A program made the translations under genes and the position numbers. Below the pieces are notes generated by a model. The model had not been told where the DNA came from, did not search any database, and saw only the letters and a list, made by a program, of their open reading frames with translations. Below are positions 1 to 10,300 of a stretch of DNA of 56,063 bases, piece by piece (the stretch's first letter is position 1; each line of letters starts with the position of its first letter). The stretch comes from Phycisphaerales bacterium (GTDB lineage: Bacteria; Planctomycetota; Phycisphaerae; Phycisphaerales; UBA1924): the NCBI GenBank assembly GCA_016741915.1, contig JACVCS010000016.1:1-56063 (forward strand), read 5' to 3'.

Positions 1-155
1 GTGGGGGAGTGGGGGGATCAATGCTGTCGAAGGTGAAACGAAATCAAGAGTTTCTTGTTCATGTGCATCTGTCGCCTTCCTTCCCTTCCTTCCCTTCCTT
101 CCATCCCTTCGTTGACGGTGCATTTCTTCGCGTCTTCGCGTCTTCGTGCGAATCT
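1..155. repeat. Window edge: CCTTC-type microsatellite and CTTCGCGT repeats
   Basis: No gene is visible before the first coding region. Positions about 70-110 hold an imperfect pyrimidine repeat built from CCTTC/CCCTT units, and about 125-147 hold repeated CTTCGCGT-like units. These lie just 3' of the minus-strand crotonase gene, so they are in its 3' flank. No clear terminator hairpin was seen. The function is unknown and it may be simple slippage-prone sequence. Confidence 0.5.
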
Positions 156-947
156 TCAAGACTTGGGTTTGTTCCAGATCGCGCCGAGGCGGGTTTGCTG
201 GTCCGGGTTGTCGGCGAGTTTGAGGCTGGCGTTCAGACCTTCTTCGCTCCAGGCGCTGCCGCTGAGTTCTTCGAGCTCGCGCAGCAGCAGCTTGGTGGCG
301 GCGTAGGCGTGGGCGGGTTTGCTGATCAGTTCGCGGGCGAGGCGCTGGGCGCGGGGGAGGACGTCTTCGCGGATGTCGCAGCAGATGTCGATGAGCCCGA
401 GTCTCGCGGCTTCTTCTCCTGTGATCAGGCCCGGGTCGAGTTGCAGGCGGCGGGCGCCGCCCTTGCCGACGCGCTGCGAGAGTGTCGGGGCCGAGACGGC
501 GGGGGAGATGCCCAGCGGGACGACGGGGTAGCCGATGGTCGCCTCGCGGTTGGAGAGGGCGAAATCGCAGGCGGAGAGCAGGGCCGCGGCACCGGCGATC
601 GCGCCGCCCTGGGCCGCGATGATCACCGGAATGTCGAGCGAGCGCAGGCGTTGAATGCACGAAGCGAGTTTGGTGAGGAGTTGTTTCAGCGTGCCGGGGG
701 TTTGGTGGCAGAGTTTGAGGTCGAACCCGCCGCAGAAGATCGGACCATCGCCCGAGAGGATGAGGGCGCGGCAGGGGTTCGCCGTGGTGGCGTGATCGAT
801 GGCGCTGAGCAGTTCGTCGAGCATCGTCGGCGTCATGGCGTTGCGCTTGTCGACGCGCGAGAGCAGGATGACCGTCACGGCGTCGTGCGTTTCGATGCGC
901 ACGAGCGGTTGGTTTGTGATGGCGTTCTCGGCACGCGGGGCGCTCAC
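156..947 (-). CDS. Enoyl-CoA hydratase/isomerase (crotonase) family protein
   Basis: A 263-residue protein of normal crotonase length. Oxyanion-hole segments are visible at residues about 72-76 (CGGFD) and 114-120 (GGAIAGA), followed by the ACD-type helix end at 126-128. The two catalytic glutamates of classical hydratases appear to be missing: by hand alignment their positions are Ala122 and Val142. Its ATG overlaps the stop of the upstream HMG-CoA lyase gene by four bases (ATGA), so the two are probably co-translated. By context it may act on a branched-chain or leucine-derived acyl-CoA, for example methylglutaconyl-CoA. The missing glutamates leave the reaction open: it could be an isomerase, a decarboxylase-type enzyme or a divergent hydratase. 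Confidence 0.85.
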   Translation of the reverse strand: MSAPRAENAITNQPLVRIETHDAVTVILLSRVDKRNAMTPTMLDELLSAIDHATTANPCRALILSGDGPIFCGGFDLKLCHQTPGTLKQLLTKLASCIQRLRSLDIPVIIAAQGGAIAGAAALLSACDFALSNREATIGYPVVPLGISPAVSAPTLSQRVGKGGARRLQLDPGLITGEEAARLGLIDICCDIREDVLPRAQRLARELISKPAHAYAATKLLLRELEELSGSAWSEEGLNASLKLADNPDQQTRLGAIWNKPKS

Positions 948-1993
948 GCGGTTGGTCCTTCGGCGGCGGGGTTGGATTGCGCGGCGCGGAGGGCCGCGGC
1001 GTGAGCGCGGGACTTGGTGACGATCTCACGAGCGAAGGCGGCGGCTTGCTTGAGGGCGGAGGTGTTGACGCTGGTTTCGTAGCCCTCGTCGTGGATGGTC
1101 TGCACGAGTAGTTCGGTGGAGATGTTGCCCGGCGCGGGCTTTTCGGGCGTGCCGGCGAAGGGGCAACCGCCCAGGCCCGCGGCGGAGCCGTCGAAGGAGC
1201 GGATGCCCAGGTAGAGGGCGGTTCTGACGCAGTCGGCGGCGCGGCCGAAGGTATCGTGCAGGTGGAGTGTGAGGCGGTAGTCGCGGAGCCACTTTGGACC
1301 CAGGCGAGCGACGACGGCTTCGATCATCGCGCGGGTTGTCTCGGGCGTGCCGGCGCCGATGGTGTCGCCCAGATCGATCTCGGCGCAGCCAAGCTCGGCG
1401 AGTTGTTCTGCAACGTCGGCGACGGCGTTGGGGTTGATCGGGCCTTCGAAGGGGCAGGCGATGGCGCAGGAGATGTAGCCGCGGGTGAAGAGTTGGTGCT
1501 GGCCTGCGAGCGCGATGACGGGCTTGAAGCGGGTGAGCGATTCGTGGATGGCGCAGGCGAGGTTCTTCTGGCAGAAGGTCTCGCTGGCGGCGGTGAAGAC
1601 GGCGATCTTGCTCAGCGGGGTGGCGACGGCGTCTTCGTCGCGCGGGTCGACGTTGCAGGCGATGAGTGATTCCATGCCGCGTTGGTTGGGGACGAGGGCG
1701 GAGAACTTGCAGGCGGCGTCGGAGTCGAAGTACGAGCGCCAGGGTTCGGGTCGTCCACCTACATCTTCGTCGCTGCGGCCGAGCATTTCGGCGAGTGCGG
1801 TGACGAGAGGCGTGGCGTCGGCGAGGGCGGGGACCCACTTGGGCGAGACGAAGCTGGTGACTTCGACTTCGTCCACGCCTGCGGCGGCGAGGAGGCCGAC
1901 GAGGCGGAGTTTGTCGGCGGTGGAGACGACGCCGGGCTCGTTCTGCAGCCCGTCGCGGGGTGAGACATCGGTGATGCGGACGTGCCCGTTCAT
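944..1993 (-). CDS. mvaB: Hydroxymethylglutaryl-CoA lyase
   Basis: This 349-residue TIM-barrel enzyme should cleave HMG-CoA to acetyl-CoA and acetoacetate, the last step of leucine breakdown, in the cytoplasm. The N-terminus carries the family motif SPRDGLQNE with catalytic Arg13. The metal-binding His pair HLH is at residues 244-246, GDTIG is at 209-213, and the catalytic Cys lies in GGCP at about 277, followed by PGNISTE. I chose the ATG at 1993 because homology begins there; longer in-frame upstream sequence is low-complexity. A roughly 25-residue insertion around residues 70-95 makes it longer than the usual 300. It is coupled to the downstream crotonase gene by a four-base overlap. A related HMG-CoA lyase-like aldolase is possible but less likely. 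Confidence 0.92.
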   Translation of the reverse strand: MNGHVRITDVSPRDGLQNEPGVVSTADKLRLVGLLAAAGVDEVEVTSFVSPKWVPALADATPLVTALAEMLGRSDEDVGGRPEPWRSYFDSDAACKFSALVPNQRGMESLIACNVDPRDEDAVATPLSKIAVFTAASETFCQKNLACAIHESLTRFKPVIALAGQHQLFTRGYISCAIACPFEGPINPNAVADVAEQLAELGCAEIDLGDTIGAGTPETTRAMIEAVVARLGPKWLRDYRLTLHLHDTFGRAADCVRTALYLGIRSFDGSAAGLGGCPFAGTPEKPAPGNISTELLVQTIHDEGYETSVNTSALKQAAAFAREIVTKSRAHAAALRAAQSNPAAEGPTA

Positions 1994-2104
1994 GATTGGG
2001 CAGGATAGCGGAGCGCGGCGGTTGGCGGTGGTTGTGTGCGGCGGCATGATCGTGGGTGGAGGTTTGTTGATGCCCGAAGTTTGAGACGTGATGGGATGCA
2101 AAAC

Positions 2105-2135
2105 ATAAAAAGCCCGGCAACTTGCCGGGCTTTGG
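2105..2135 (-). terminator. Rho-independent terminator of cheV
   Basis: A perfect inverted repeat (AAAGCCCGGCAA / TTGCCGGGCTTT) spans 2109-2133 and is followed on the minus strand by a short T run. It sits just past the cheV stop and before the HMG-CoA lyase gene, so it separates cheV from the CoA-enzyme pair. Confidence 0.88.
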
Positions 2136-2164
2136 GGGCTGATGTGGATGATCGGGAGTTGCGT

Positions 2165-3220
2165 TTAGGCAGCGTTTTTGATGGGCGTGGTCTGCGCCAC
2201 GCCGACGCGTTCGCCACGGCAGACGCGGTCGATGAGGCGGACCATCTCGGGGAGTTCGGGCTTGGGGATCTGCACGTCGGCACCGACCTGTTGGCCCTTC
2301 TTCTTGTTGTCCTCGCTGACGAGCGAGGAGAAGAGCACGACGGGGATGTCCTTGGTGGCGGGGGTGGACTTGATGCGTTTGGTCAGGTGTAGGCCGTCCA
2401 TGCGGGGCATTTCGATGTCGCTGACGACGGCGTCGATCTTCTCGCCCGTGCCGGCGGAGATGGCGTCCCACGCGGCTTGGCCGTCGGGGTAGACCTCGAG
2501 CTTGCTGTAGCCGGACTGGCGGAGGACCTTGGACATGATGTTTCGCATGAAGGGGGAGTCCTCGGCGAGGATGACGCGTTTGCTGGCGCGGTCGACGCCG
2601 AAGTCGTTGCTGACGGATTCGACGCGGAGTTTCTCTTCAAGGAGGATGGCGTCGGCGACGGACTCGAAGTCGATCATGAGCACGAGGTTGTCGGAGATTT
2701 CGATGATGCCGGTGGTGGCGGAGGCGATGGCGGAGTTGCCCGCGGTGCCGACCTCGGGTGAGGGGCGGACCTTTTGCCAACTCATTCGATAGATCTGTTC
2801 GACGGTGTCGACCATGAAGCCGGTGCGCCGGCCGTTGAACTCGGTGATGATGACGCGGCCTTCGGGGGCGTTCTGTTCGTTGGTACCCCAGCGTTTCTTG
2901 AGACCGAGATGAAGGGCGAGATCGACAACGGGGATGACGCTGCCGCGGATGTTGAAGATGCCGATGACGGAGGGGTGTTGCCCGGGGGACTCGACGGTTT
3001 TGACGGGGCGGATGACCTCGCGGACCTTGGCGACGTTGACGCCGAACTTACCTGTACCCATGGAGAAGACGAGGACTTCGAGCTCGTTGGTGCCGGCGTC
3101 GAGGAGAATGTCACCCGTGAGGTTCGGTGTGGAGGAGGAAGATGAGTTGAAGGGCTTCGCGGCCGAGGCGGGCTGCGAGGTCGAGGAAGGTGTGCTGGCG
3201 TTGGTCGGTGCGCTGGGCAT
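2165..3220 (-). CDS. cheV: CheV-type chemotaxis coupling protein (CheW + receiver)
   Basis: This 351-residue protein begins with a Ser/Ala-rich stretch (1-35), then a CheW-like coupling domain (about 45-195), then a response-regulator receiver domain (about 214-335). In the receiver, the acidic pair is E220/D221, the phosphoacceptor is D268 in SDIEMPRMDG, the switch Ser is S298 and the conserved Lys is K320. All key residues are present. CheV proteins link chemoreceptors to the CheA kinase and adapt the signal by phosphorylation. A GGAGAG ribosome-binding site lies about 8 bases before the ATG. The gene diverges from a chemoreceptor gene at 3635, so both probably work in one signalling array. 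No cheA is in the window. Confidence 0.93.
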   Translation of the reverse strand: MPSAPTNASTPSSTSQPASAAKPFNSSSSSTPNLTGDILLDAGTNELEVLVFSMGTGKFGVNVAKVREVIRPVKTVESPGQHPSVIGIFNIRGSVIPVVDLALHLGLKKRWGTNEQNAPEGRVIITEFNGRRTGFMVDTVEQIYRMSWQKVRPSPEVGTAGNSAIASATTGIIEISDNLVLMIDFESVADAILLEEKLRVESVSNDFGVDRASKRVILAEDSPFMRNIMSKVLRQSGYSKLEVYPDGQAAWDAISAGTGEKIDAVVSDIEMPRMDGLHLTKRIKSTPATKDIPVVLFSSLVSEDNKKKGQQVGADVQIPKPELPEMVRLIDRVCRGERVGVAQTTPIKNAA

Positions 3221-3634
3221 GGCGAGCTCTCCGTTCTGGGGTGAGATGAACCGCTGAGGAGAAGTCGGCGAGAAACGGAGGGGACTTCAAGGGAAATCCC
3301 GAAGGGCCGAGAGCCGTGCGCGGGCGGGGTGGGTGTGATGCGAGGACCGATAGTTCATGCGGTCGGTTGTTGATGTGATGATCGATTTTTATTCGGCAGG
3401 ACCGTTGATAACTTCGAGTCGGACGCGGTCATGTTGGGGTGGCTCTGAACGAGATAGACGTTTTACTGAGTACAGAACCCCCGAAAAAGGGTAGAACAGT
3501 CTATGAATCCGGATGAGCGTGCTCACGTTTGTGTCTGTGGGGTCGATTGTTTCATTACTGAACGAACATTCGATCGGCTTATCAGTTTTGGCCGAGGTTC
3601 GTTCGCGGGGAATCTTGAAGACAGGGGAACTCCG
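3221..3634. promoter_or_regulatory. Divergent intergenic region between cheV and the chemoreceptor gene
   Basis: These 414 bases separate two divergent chemotaxis genes and must hold both promoters. Ribosome-binding sites are clear at each end (GGAGAG before cheV, AGGGG before the receptor). I could not identify convincing -35/-10 pairs or a complete sigma-28 site. An in-frame ATG at 3503 would extend the receptor by 44 residues, but that stretch has no recognisable features. Confidence 0.45.
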
Positions 3635-5929
3635 ATGTGTATGTTGAAGCGCTCGATGGTTCTCGCGGCGGTGATGTGTGCGTTGGGGATGAACGCGGCG
3701 GCGTTGGCATCGCGGGGGGATGAGGGGAAGGTTTCGGGGTCGGCGGCGTCGAAGTCGCAGGTCCGCGCCGATGGTGTGTTTCAGGAGCCCGCCCTGAAGA
3801 TTCAGGAGCGGAAGCCGTTCGGGCCCGAGGTGGGCGTCTTCGAGAAAGTTGCGGAGGTGCCCGAGCCGACGCCGGTGTCGGCGATGTGGATGTATCTGTT
3901 CTTCGGTGCGGCAGGTCTGACGGCGCTGGGCACGGTGGCCGCGGCGTTTGCGATGTCGAAGACCACCGATGTGGACGGCAAGCCCGTTCGGGCGTTGACC
4001 GTTGGGACTCGAATTGCGGGAGGGATGGGGACGGTGACCACCGCGGTGCTGACGGTCGCGGGGTTCTCGGCGTACGGATCGTTCAGTGTGCAGAGCGCGG
4101 TCGAGCAAATCAATGGGATTGGCGACGATATGTCGTTGGTCTACTCGTTGCGAGGGAGCACCGCGATGACGCGGATTCAGGCGAAGGACTTCATGGCCAC
4201 CAGCAGCGAGCACTCGCTGAAGAAGTACAGTGACAGTGCCGCGGAGTTTGAGAACTGGTACAAGATTGCGAGGGATTCGATCCGGGAATCCGAGCGGGAG
4301 AAGATGCTCGGCACGCTTCGTGAGGACATGAATACGTACCAGGGTTTGTTGAAAAAACTGGTGCAACTGAACGACGAGGCGCAGGGGGTGCTGGATTCTC
4401 AGATGAGGGTGGCGTTCGATCGTTCGAGCGAACTGCTGCACGAGATCAGCCGGACGGCGCGGGCGGACGGCGATCCGGAGGCGGCCGCTGCGGCGGCTGA
4501 ACTGGAGATACAGATCGCGGAGGTCGAGTCGGCGATGTACTCGATCATTGTGTCACGGCAGTATGAGAAGCTCGAGTCGTTGAGCACGCGGAACGGTGTG
4601 ATTCGTTCGGCGGTTGCGAAGCTGGAAAGTGAACTCCAGAACCCGAACCGGCGGGCGTGGCTGAAAGAGTCGCAGGCGGCGATCGAGTTCTGGCTCAAGG
4701 GATTGGCGCGGGTGACGCAGTTGAAGGAAGAGCAGGGCAAGACGATTGCGATGATGGACACAGTGGGCCCGAAGATGTGGGGCACGACCGAGGAGTTGAT
4801 CGCCTCGCTGCAGCAGTCGAGAAGCGGCGTGCTCGAGAAGGAGCATGAGGCCATGACGATGTCAAAGACGCTCGTGGCGGTCATCTCGGCCTTTGCGGTG
4901 GGCGTGGCGGTGGTGCTGAGTTCGGTGCTGATCCGCGGGATTACCGTGCCGCTGGGGCGGGTGGTGGAGTCGCTGTCGGCGGTTGCGAACCGAGATCTGA
5001 CGAGGCCGGCGCTGGCGATGAAGAGCAAGGACGAGATCGGCGTGCTGGCGGGAGCGACGGACCGGATGTCGTCGGCACTGAAGCAGATGGTTTCGGAGAT
5101 CCAGGGCACGACGAACCAGATCGCGGCGGCGGCGACGGAGGTTGCGGCGAGCAGCGAGCAGTTGGCTTCGAGCGTGAAGAACAACGAGAACGCGGCGCAG
5201 CAGGTCTCCAGCGCGGTTTCGGAACTGGCGAGCAGTGTCAGCGAAGTTGCCACGAAGAGCGCCGAGGCGAGCGACGCGGCGCGTGAGTCGATGAAGCAGG
5301 CCGAGAGCGGGGGGAACATGGTGGCGAAGACGGTCATGCAGCTCGGCGACATCAACGGGCGGTTCAACGAGGTTGGCTCGGTGATCACGACCCTTGAGCA
5401 GCAGGGCGAGGAGGTCGGGCGGATCGTCCAGGTGATCCAGGACATCGCCGACCAGACGAACCTACTGGCGCTGAATGCCGCGATCGAGGCGGCGCGCGCG
5501 GGCGAGCACGGGCGCGGGTTCGCGGTCGTTGCCGACGAGGTCCGTAAGCTGGCGGAGCGGACGACGCAGGCGACCGGCGAGGTCAGCAAGACCATCGGCG
5601 GGATGAGCGAAGGGACGAAGAAGGCGGCGGAGGCGATGGTCGTGGGCCGGAAGACGGTCGATGAGGGTCGCGAGATGGGCGAGCAGACGGGCGACGCGGT
5701 GCGGAAGATCGTCGATGCGCAGAAGGAGGCCGAGAAGCGGGCTTCGTCGATCGCGGCGGCGACGCACCAGCAGTCGTCGGCGACGGAGGAGATCAGCCGG
5801 ACGATCGAGCAGATGACCGGGTCGAACCGGGAATCGGCGAGTGCGGCGGATCAGGCGGCTGGTGCGGCGACGAGCCTTTCGACGCAGGCGGAGAGCCTGA
5901 AGCGGTTGGTAGGTCAGTTCCGGATCTGA
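3635..5929 (+). CDS. Methyl-accepting chemotaxis protein
   Basis: A 764-residue chemoreceptor. From the N-terminus it shows a signal-peptide-like segment (1-25), a short exported region, a hydrophobic helix at about 84-106, a second at 130-148, a sensor region, a third helix at about 411-433, a HAMP domain (about 434-487) and the methyl-accepting coiled coil. The highly conserved hairpin tip ([20 protein letters not shown]) is at about 603-622. If the signal peptide is cleaved, three membrane passes place the signalling domain in the cytoplasm, as required. I chose the ATG at 3635, with AGGGG about 8 bases upstream; an ATG at 3503 is possible. It is divergent from cheV. The ligand is unknown. 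Confidence 0.93.
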   Translation: MCMLKRSMVLAAVMCALGMNAAALASRGDEGKVSGSAASKSQVRADGVFQEPALKIQERKPFGPEVGVFEKVAEVPEPTPVSAMWMYLFFGAAGLTALGTVAAAFAMSKTTDVDGKPVRALTVGTRIAGGMGTVTTAVLTVAGFSAYGSFSVQSAVEQINGIGDDMSLVYSLRGSTAMTRIQAKDFMATSSEHSLKKYSDSAAEFENWYKIARDSIRESEREKMLGTLREDMNTYQGLLKKLVQLNDEAQGVLDSQMRVAFDRSSELLHEISRTARADGDPEAAAAAAELEIQIAEVESAMYSIIVSRQYEKLESLSTRNGVIRSAVAKLESELQNPNRRAWLKESQAAIEFWLKGLARVTQLKEEQGKTIAMMDTVGPKMWGTTEELIASLQQSRSGVLEKEHEAMTMSKTLVAVISAFAVGVAVVLSSVLIRGITVPLGRVVESLSAVANRDLTRPALAMKSKDEIGVLAGATDRMSSALKQMVSEIQGTTNQIAAAATEVAASSEQLASSVKNNENAAQQVSSAVSELASSVSEVATKSAEASDAARESMKQAESGGNMVAKTVMQLGDINGRFNEVGSVITTLEQQGEEVGRIVQVIQDIADQTNLLALNAAIEAARAGEHGRGFAVVADEVRKLAERTTQATGEVSKTIGGMSEGTKKAAEAMVVGRKTVDEGREMGEQTGDAVRKIVDAQKEAEKRASSIAAATHQQSSATEEISRTIEQMTGSNRESASAADQAAGAATSLSTQAESLKRLVGQFRI

Positions 5930-5965
5930 TCGCGATCGGTTTGATTGTGGTTGTTTGAGTTCTGA

Positions 5966-5999
5966 TGAGACGCCGTGCGGAGACGTGCGGCGTTTCTCA
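5966..5999 (+). terminator. Terminator after the chemoreceptor gene
   Basis: An inverted repeat (GAGACGCCG with CGGCGTTTCTC) lies 40 bases past the receptor stop and is followed by a T-rich tail. It lies between two convergent genes, so it may also slow transcription from argJ on the other strand. Confidence 0.6.
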
Positions 6000-6033
6000 T
6001 TCTCGGCGGCGATGGAGGGGAAGGGTTGTGCGG

Positions 6034-7374
6034 TTACGTTGTGTAATCGGCGTTGACGCGGACGTACTCCGCGGAGAGGTCGCAGCCGGTGAAGTGCCAC
6101 GCGCCGGGGCCTGTGCCCACGCGGAGGTGCATGGCGATGTGCTTGGCGCTCATGGCGGACTTGAGGTTCGGGCTCTTCAGCGCGTCGGGGTTCGGGCGGC
6201 CTTCGGTGAAGACGTGCACGGCGGCGTCGGGGTTGCCCGCGTCGGCGAGGCTCAGCGAGCAGTGGTTCGGGTCGAAGTCGACGCCGGCGTTGCCCGCGGC
6301 GGTGACGATGCGGCCCCAGTTCGGATCGCGGCCGTGGACGGCGCACTTGACCAGCGGGGAGTTGACCACTTCACGGGCGATCTGGCGAGCGTCGAGGTCG
6401 GAGCTTGCGCCCGCGACATAGACGGTGAAGATGCGGGTGGCGCCCTCGCCGTCGGAGACGATCTGGTTTGCGAGATCGGCGCAGACGGTGCGGAGGAGGT
6501 CGATAAACTGGTCGAACTGGCGTGTGCCGGGGCGGATGGGGGGCATCGAGCCTTCGGGGAGGATCGGTGCGGCGGGATCGACGGGGTGTGCGAGCCCGCT
6601 GCTGAGGCAGATGGCGGTGTCGCTGCACGAGGCGTGGTTGTCGACGCTGATGCGGTTGAAGCTCGCGTCGGCGGCGGAATCGAGGGCGAGTTGAAGTGTT
6701 GGCGTATCGATCGCGGCGTCGGTGGTGATGAAGACCAGCATGGTGGCGCTGGGGGCGACGGCGCGCGATGCGGAATCGAGCCTTGGGGCGATCATGCCCG
6801 CGCCCTTGCCGATGGCGCCGACCTTGACGAGGTGGCCTTCGATGACGGCCTCGGCACGGGCGTGCTTGGGGACCAGGTCGGTGGTCATGATCGCGCCCAT
6901 CGCGGCGGTGTCGGCTTCGTTTCCTGTGCTCAGTGAGGAGACGAGCGCGGGGAGAGCCTTGACGATTTTGTCGGTGGGGAGGAGGCGGCCGATGATGCCG
7001 GTGGAACTGGGGATGACCTGCGCGGGCGAGAGGCCCAGATGAGCGGCGAGGGCGGTGCAGCAGGTCTGGGCATCGTCGATGCCTTGCTGGCCTGTGGCGG
7101 AGTTGGAGTTACCCGCGTTGATGAGCAGGGCGCGGGGGATGGGAGCGGGAGAGGTTGATGTGCTGCTGAGCAGGGCGTGGCGTACTCGCCGCCCGATGAT
7201 GATCGGCGCGCCGACGAGGCGGTTCTGGGTGAAGACCATGGCACAGCCGGTGGCGTGGGGCCTTCGGTCGGCGGCTTCGCTGCGGGTGATGAGCGCGAGA
7301 TCGGGCTTGCCGGAGGGTTTGAGGCCGGCGGTGGTGGCGGAGGCGGAGAAGCCGCGGGGCTGGGTGATGCTCAT
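6034..7374 (-). CDS. argJ: Glutamate N-acetyltransferase / amino-acid acetyltransferase (ArgJ)
   Basis: A 446-residue ornithine acetyltransferase. It moves the acetyl group from N-acetylornithine to glutamate in the cyclic arginine pathway and may also use acetyl-CoA. Like others in this self-cleaving family it has the SATMLVF motif, with the nucleophile and cleavage Thr at 211, an early conserved PSSTGIIG at 122-129, and a C-terminus ending in Tyr-Thr-Thr. Compared with the usual GMIAPNMATML it carries about ten extra residues before the nucleophile (after GMIAP, 194-198). I chose the ATG at 7374; upstream in-frame codons give an unrelated Ser/Pro-rich sequence. It starts 13 bases after the lptD stop and is probably co-transcribed with it. 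Confidence 0.95.
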   Translation of the reverse strand: MSITQPRGFSASATTAGLKPSGKPDLALITRSEAADRRPHATGCAMVFTQNRLVGAPIIIGRRVRHALLSSTSTSPAPIPRALLINAGNSNSATGQQGIDDAQTCCTALAAHLGLSPAQVIPSSTGIIGRLLPTDKIVKALPALVSSLSTGNEADTAAMGAIMTTDLVPKHARAEAVIEGHLVKVGAIGKGAGMIAPRLDSASRAVAPSATMLVFITTDAAIDTPTLQLALDSAADASFNRISVDNHASCSDTAICLSSGLAHPVDPAAPILPEGSMPPIRPGTRQFDQFIDLLRTVCADLANQIVSDGEGATRIFTVYVAGASSDLDARQIAREVVNSPLVKCAVHGRDPNWGRIVTAAGNAGVDFDPNHCSLSLADAGNPDAAVHVFTEGRPNPDALKSPNLKSAMSAKHIAMHLRVGTGPGAWHFTGCDLSAEYVRVNADYTT

Positions 7375-7387
7375 GGCAACGCAGAGG

Positions 7388-10300
7388 TTATTCACCCGGG
7401 AGGGGCAGGCGCGTGGGCTGATCGCCGGGGGGCAGCAGGTCACGGTCGATCTGATCGCGGCCGAGTCGGCGGACGAGGTTCTCGCCTCGGCGGTCCTTGC
7501 CCACGGGGGTGAGGGCGAAGCCGATGGTGGTTTCCTGGGTGATGTCGTTGTAGCCGACCTTGGCCGCGAGCACGACGGAGGGGAACTCACGGCTCAGACG
7601 GAAGCTGACGGTCTGCACGCGGCCCTTATCGGTATCGAAGGTGGCTTGTGTGCTGAGCGTGTAGGTGCTGGTGAGGCGGAAGTCTGCGCCCATCGCCAAG
7701 TAGGTGGCGTTCAGCGGGTTGAGGTAGCGCAGCTCGACGAAGGTGGTGAAGTCGCGGGAGTGCTCAATGGTGGCGCCGATGGTGCTGCGGGCCTGCTGGT
7801 TCAGGTCGAGGTCGTAGATGGTGTTGCCCGTGATGGCCAGGGCGTCGGTGAGCTTGTACGCGCCGTCGACGGTGACGTACTTGCCCAACGTGGAGTATTC
7901 CGGACGGTCGTCGAAGAAGCGCCCGAAGGGCGTGCGTCGGTCGGCGTCGTTGCTCGACCAGACGATGTCGGTGTTGAGTTTCAAAACGTCTTCGGAGCGG
8001 TAGCGCCCGGGCGCGCCGCGCATGGTCTGGAAGACCTGCTCAAGCCCGGCGCGGACGGCGGAACCTTCGTTGAGGGCTTCGACGCGTTGGTCGAAGGTGG
8101 GTAGTTCGAAGGCGCTGCGGTTTGCGCCGGCCGTCCACGCGGTGACGCTCGGCGTGATGATGTGGCGGAGGCGGTGGATGTCGAGGGCCTGGATATCCAC
8201 CGAGTCGTAGACGCGTTGAACGGTTGTGCTGGCGCGGATGCCCGCGGCGCCCCACAGACGCACGTTGTCCTGGTTTGTTGGGCTGAAGGTGTCGAACTTT
8301 TTGTCCCAGGCGGTGGCGCGGCCGACGATGAAGGGGGTGATGTTGATGTCGTCGAACTTGAGATTCGCGGAGAGTTCCTGCCGCGTGTCGGCGCGCATGG
8401 TGTTGCGATCGGGGAAGCCGCGGGCGATGAGCGCACCTTCGAGGGATTGGTTGGGCGCGATGCCCAACGCGGCGCGGGCGGCGACGGGGTCGTCGAAGCC
8501 CAGCTCGGCGGCGGTTGGGCCGACGAAGTTCATGGCCATGCGTGATGCGCGGTACTCGCTGGACCAGATGAGCACGCCGGGGGCTTGGGTGGCGAAGAGG
8601 TCATCCCCCGCGCGGGCGTAGCGGATCTCAGGGAGTTTGCTGACGGTGTAGCCGGGGGTTTGCAGGAGGTACTGGTTCGCGGTGAAGTCGTTGAAGTTGT
8701 GGCGGCCTTCGAAGTTGAAGCTTGCCTGGCCTTCGATGGCGCGGAGGGCGATGGAGGAGACGTACTCGCGCCGGGTCTCGGCCTCGGTGGTGTAGTTCGC
8801 GTCGACGAAGGTTTCGTCGGAGATGTAGACGCCCTCGGTGAAGAGCGACCAGGTGTTGTTGATCAGCCAGCGGTTCTCGATATCGATGATGCCGCGGGTT
8901 TGACCGGTGCGGTCACGGCGGGCGCCGCTGGAAAGTTGGTCTGTGCCGCGATCTTCAGGGAGGAGGTAGGCGAAGGCGGAGCCGCGGAGAGAGGCGGTCT
9001 TCCATTCGCTATCGAGGCCCAGGCCCGCGCCGCGTTTGATCCAGCCGTCGAGGAGCAGATCGAGCTTGGTGTCGTCTTTGGGGTCAACGCCCAGCAGGCC
9101 GAAGAGATCCCAGCGGGTCTTCAGGCCGACGCCCGATGACGATGACGTTTCGACGCGCACGTCGCGGAGGGGGAAGCGTTCGAGATCGCCCGTGTAGCTG
9201 GGCCAGTAGAAGAAGGGCAGGCCGCCGGCACGGAGGGTCAGGTCGTCGCCCTTGATGACCGTGCGCGGCGGGCGGGATTCGCTGGCGCCTTCGCGGGTGA
9301 TGGTGACCTGATCGGCGGCGAGGGAAAGCTGCGGCTCGAAGAACGCGCTGGCGCTGATCTTCACGCCCTGCGCGGTGATTTCGTTGGATGCGGCCTGGCT
9401 GATGGCCTTTGCGCGGACGTAGAGCGGGAGCTGGCGGCGGTCGTCGTAGGTCCAGAAGACGCCGTCGATGAGCATCGCTCGGTTGTTGCGGACGTCGTAA
9501 TAGACCTGGTTGGCACGCTGGTTGAAGCGCCCGTCGGTGGCGACGACGTCGCCTTCGAGGTAGATGCCGCGGACTTTGTCGGCGGGGCTGCGGGCGAGGT
9601 CTTCCAGCGGACCGGGGTCCATGAAGATGACGGCGCGTTGTGCGGAGAGTTGCAGTGAGCGGCCGTTGCGCGGGTCGGAATACTGCACCACCGCGCCGCC
9701 GGTGACGACGAGGATGCGTTCGTTGTTGTCGGTGGTGAGGACGGGCTCGCCCGCGGCGATGGTGATGAACCCGCCGCGGGAGAACATGGGCGTGGGCTGG
9801 TCGGTGCGTTCGATGCGATCGGCGAGCGAGCCGGCGGTGGGATCAGCGATGCCGCGGGTGCGGGCGAGGGGAGATCCGGGCTCGAAGGGCTGGCTCATCC
9901 CGGGGATGACGATGCCCGAGACGCGGGGAAGGACGCCGAGGTTCTCGCCGGGAGGTGTGGGCAGGGGCGTGGGCCCGGCGTCGGCGGGTGAGGCGAGGGC
10001 GGTGAGGAAGCGAGCGAAGCGTGCCTCGCCCTCGTTCACCAGCGGGTCGCTGGGCTTGCGATTGAAGAGCGCGTCGGCGGAGATGGCGGGCTCGGCGGCG
10101 ATGACGGCCGTGACGAGCAGACGGTCGCCCGACTGCTGCGTGCCGGCTTGGGACTTCGGATCACCGAGGCGGTCGAAGTACATCGCGAGTTGGTAGAGCC
10201 GGCCGCGGTCGGGGGTGTCGATCTGTTCAATCCAGACGACGGCGCGTGAGGCGCCGAAGCTGTAAATCCCGGTGTTGATGCGGACGTCGCCCTGCAGCAG

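Noticed and set aside
1026-2471. Arg/His/Pro-rich minus-strand frame of about 480 codons
   Set aside because: It overlaps HMG-CoA lyase and cheV in a different frame; composition is typical of a shifted frame of GC-rich coding DNA.
4399-5595. Ser/Ala-rich minus-strand frame opposite the chemoreceptor
   Set aside because: Antisense shadow of the coiled-coil signalling domain; no ribosome-binding site or homology.
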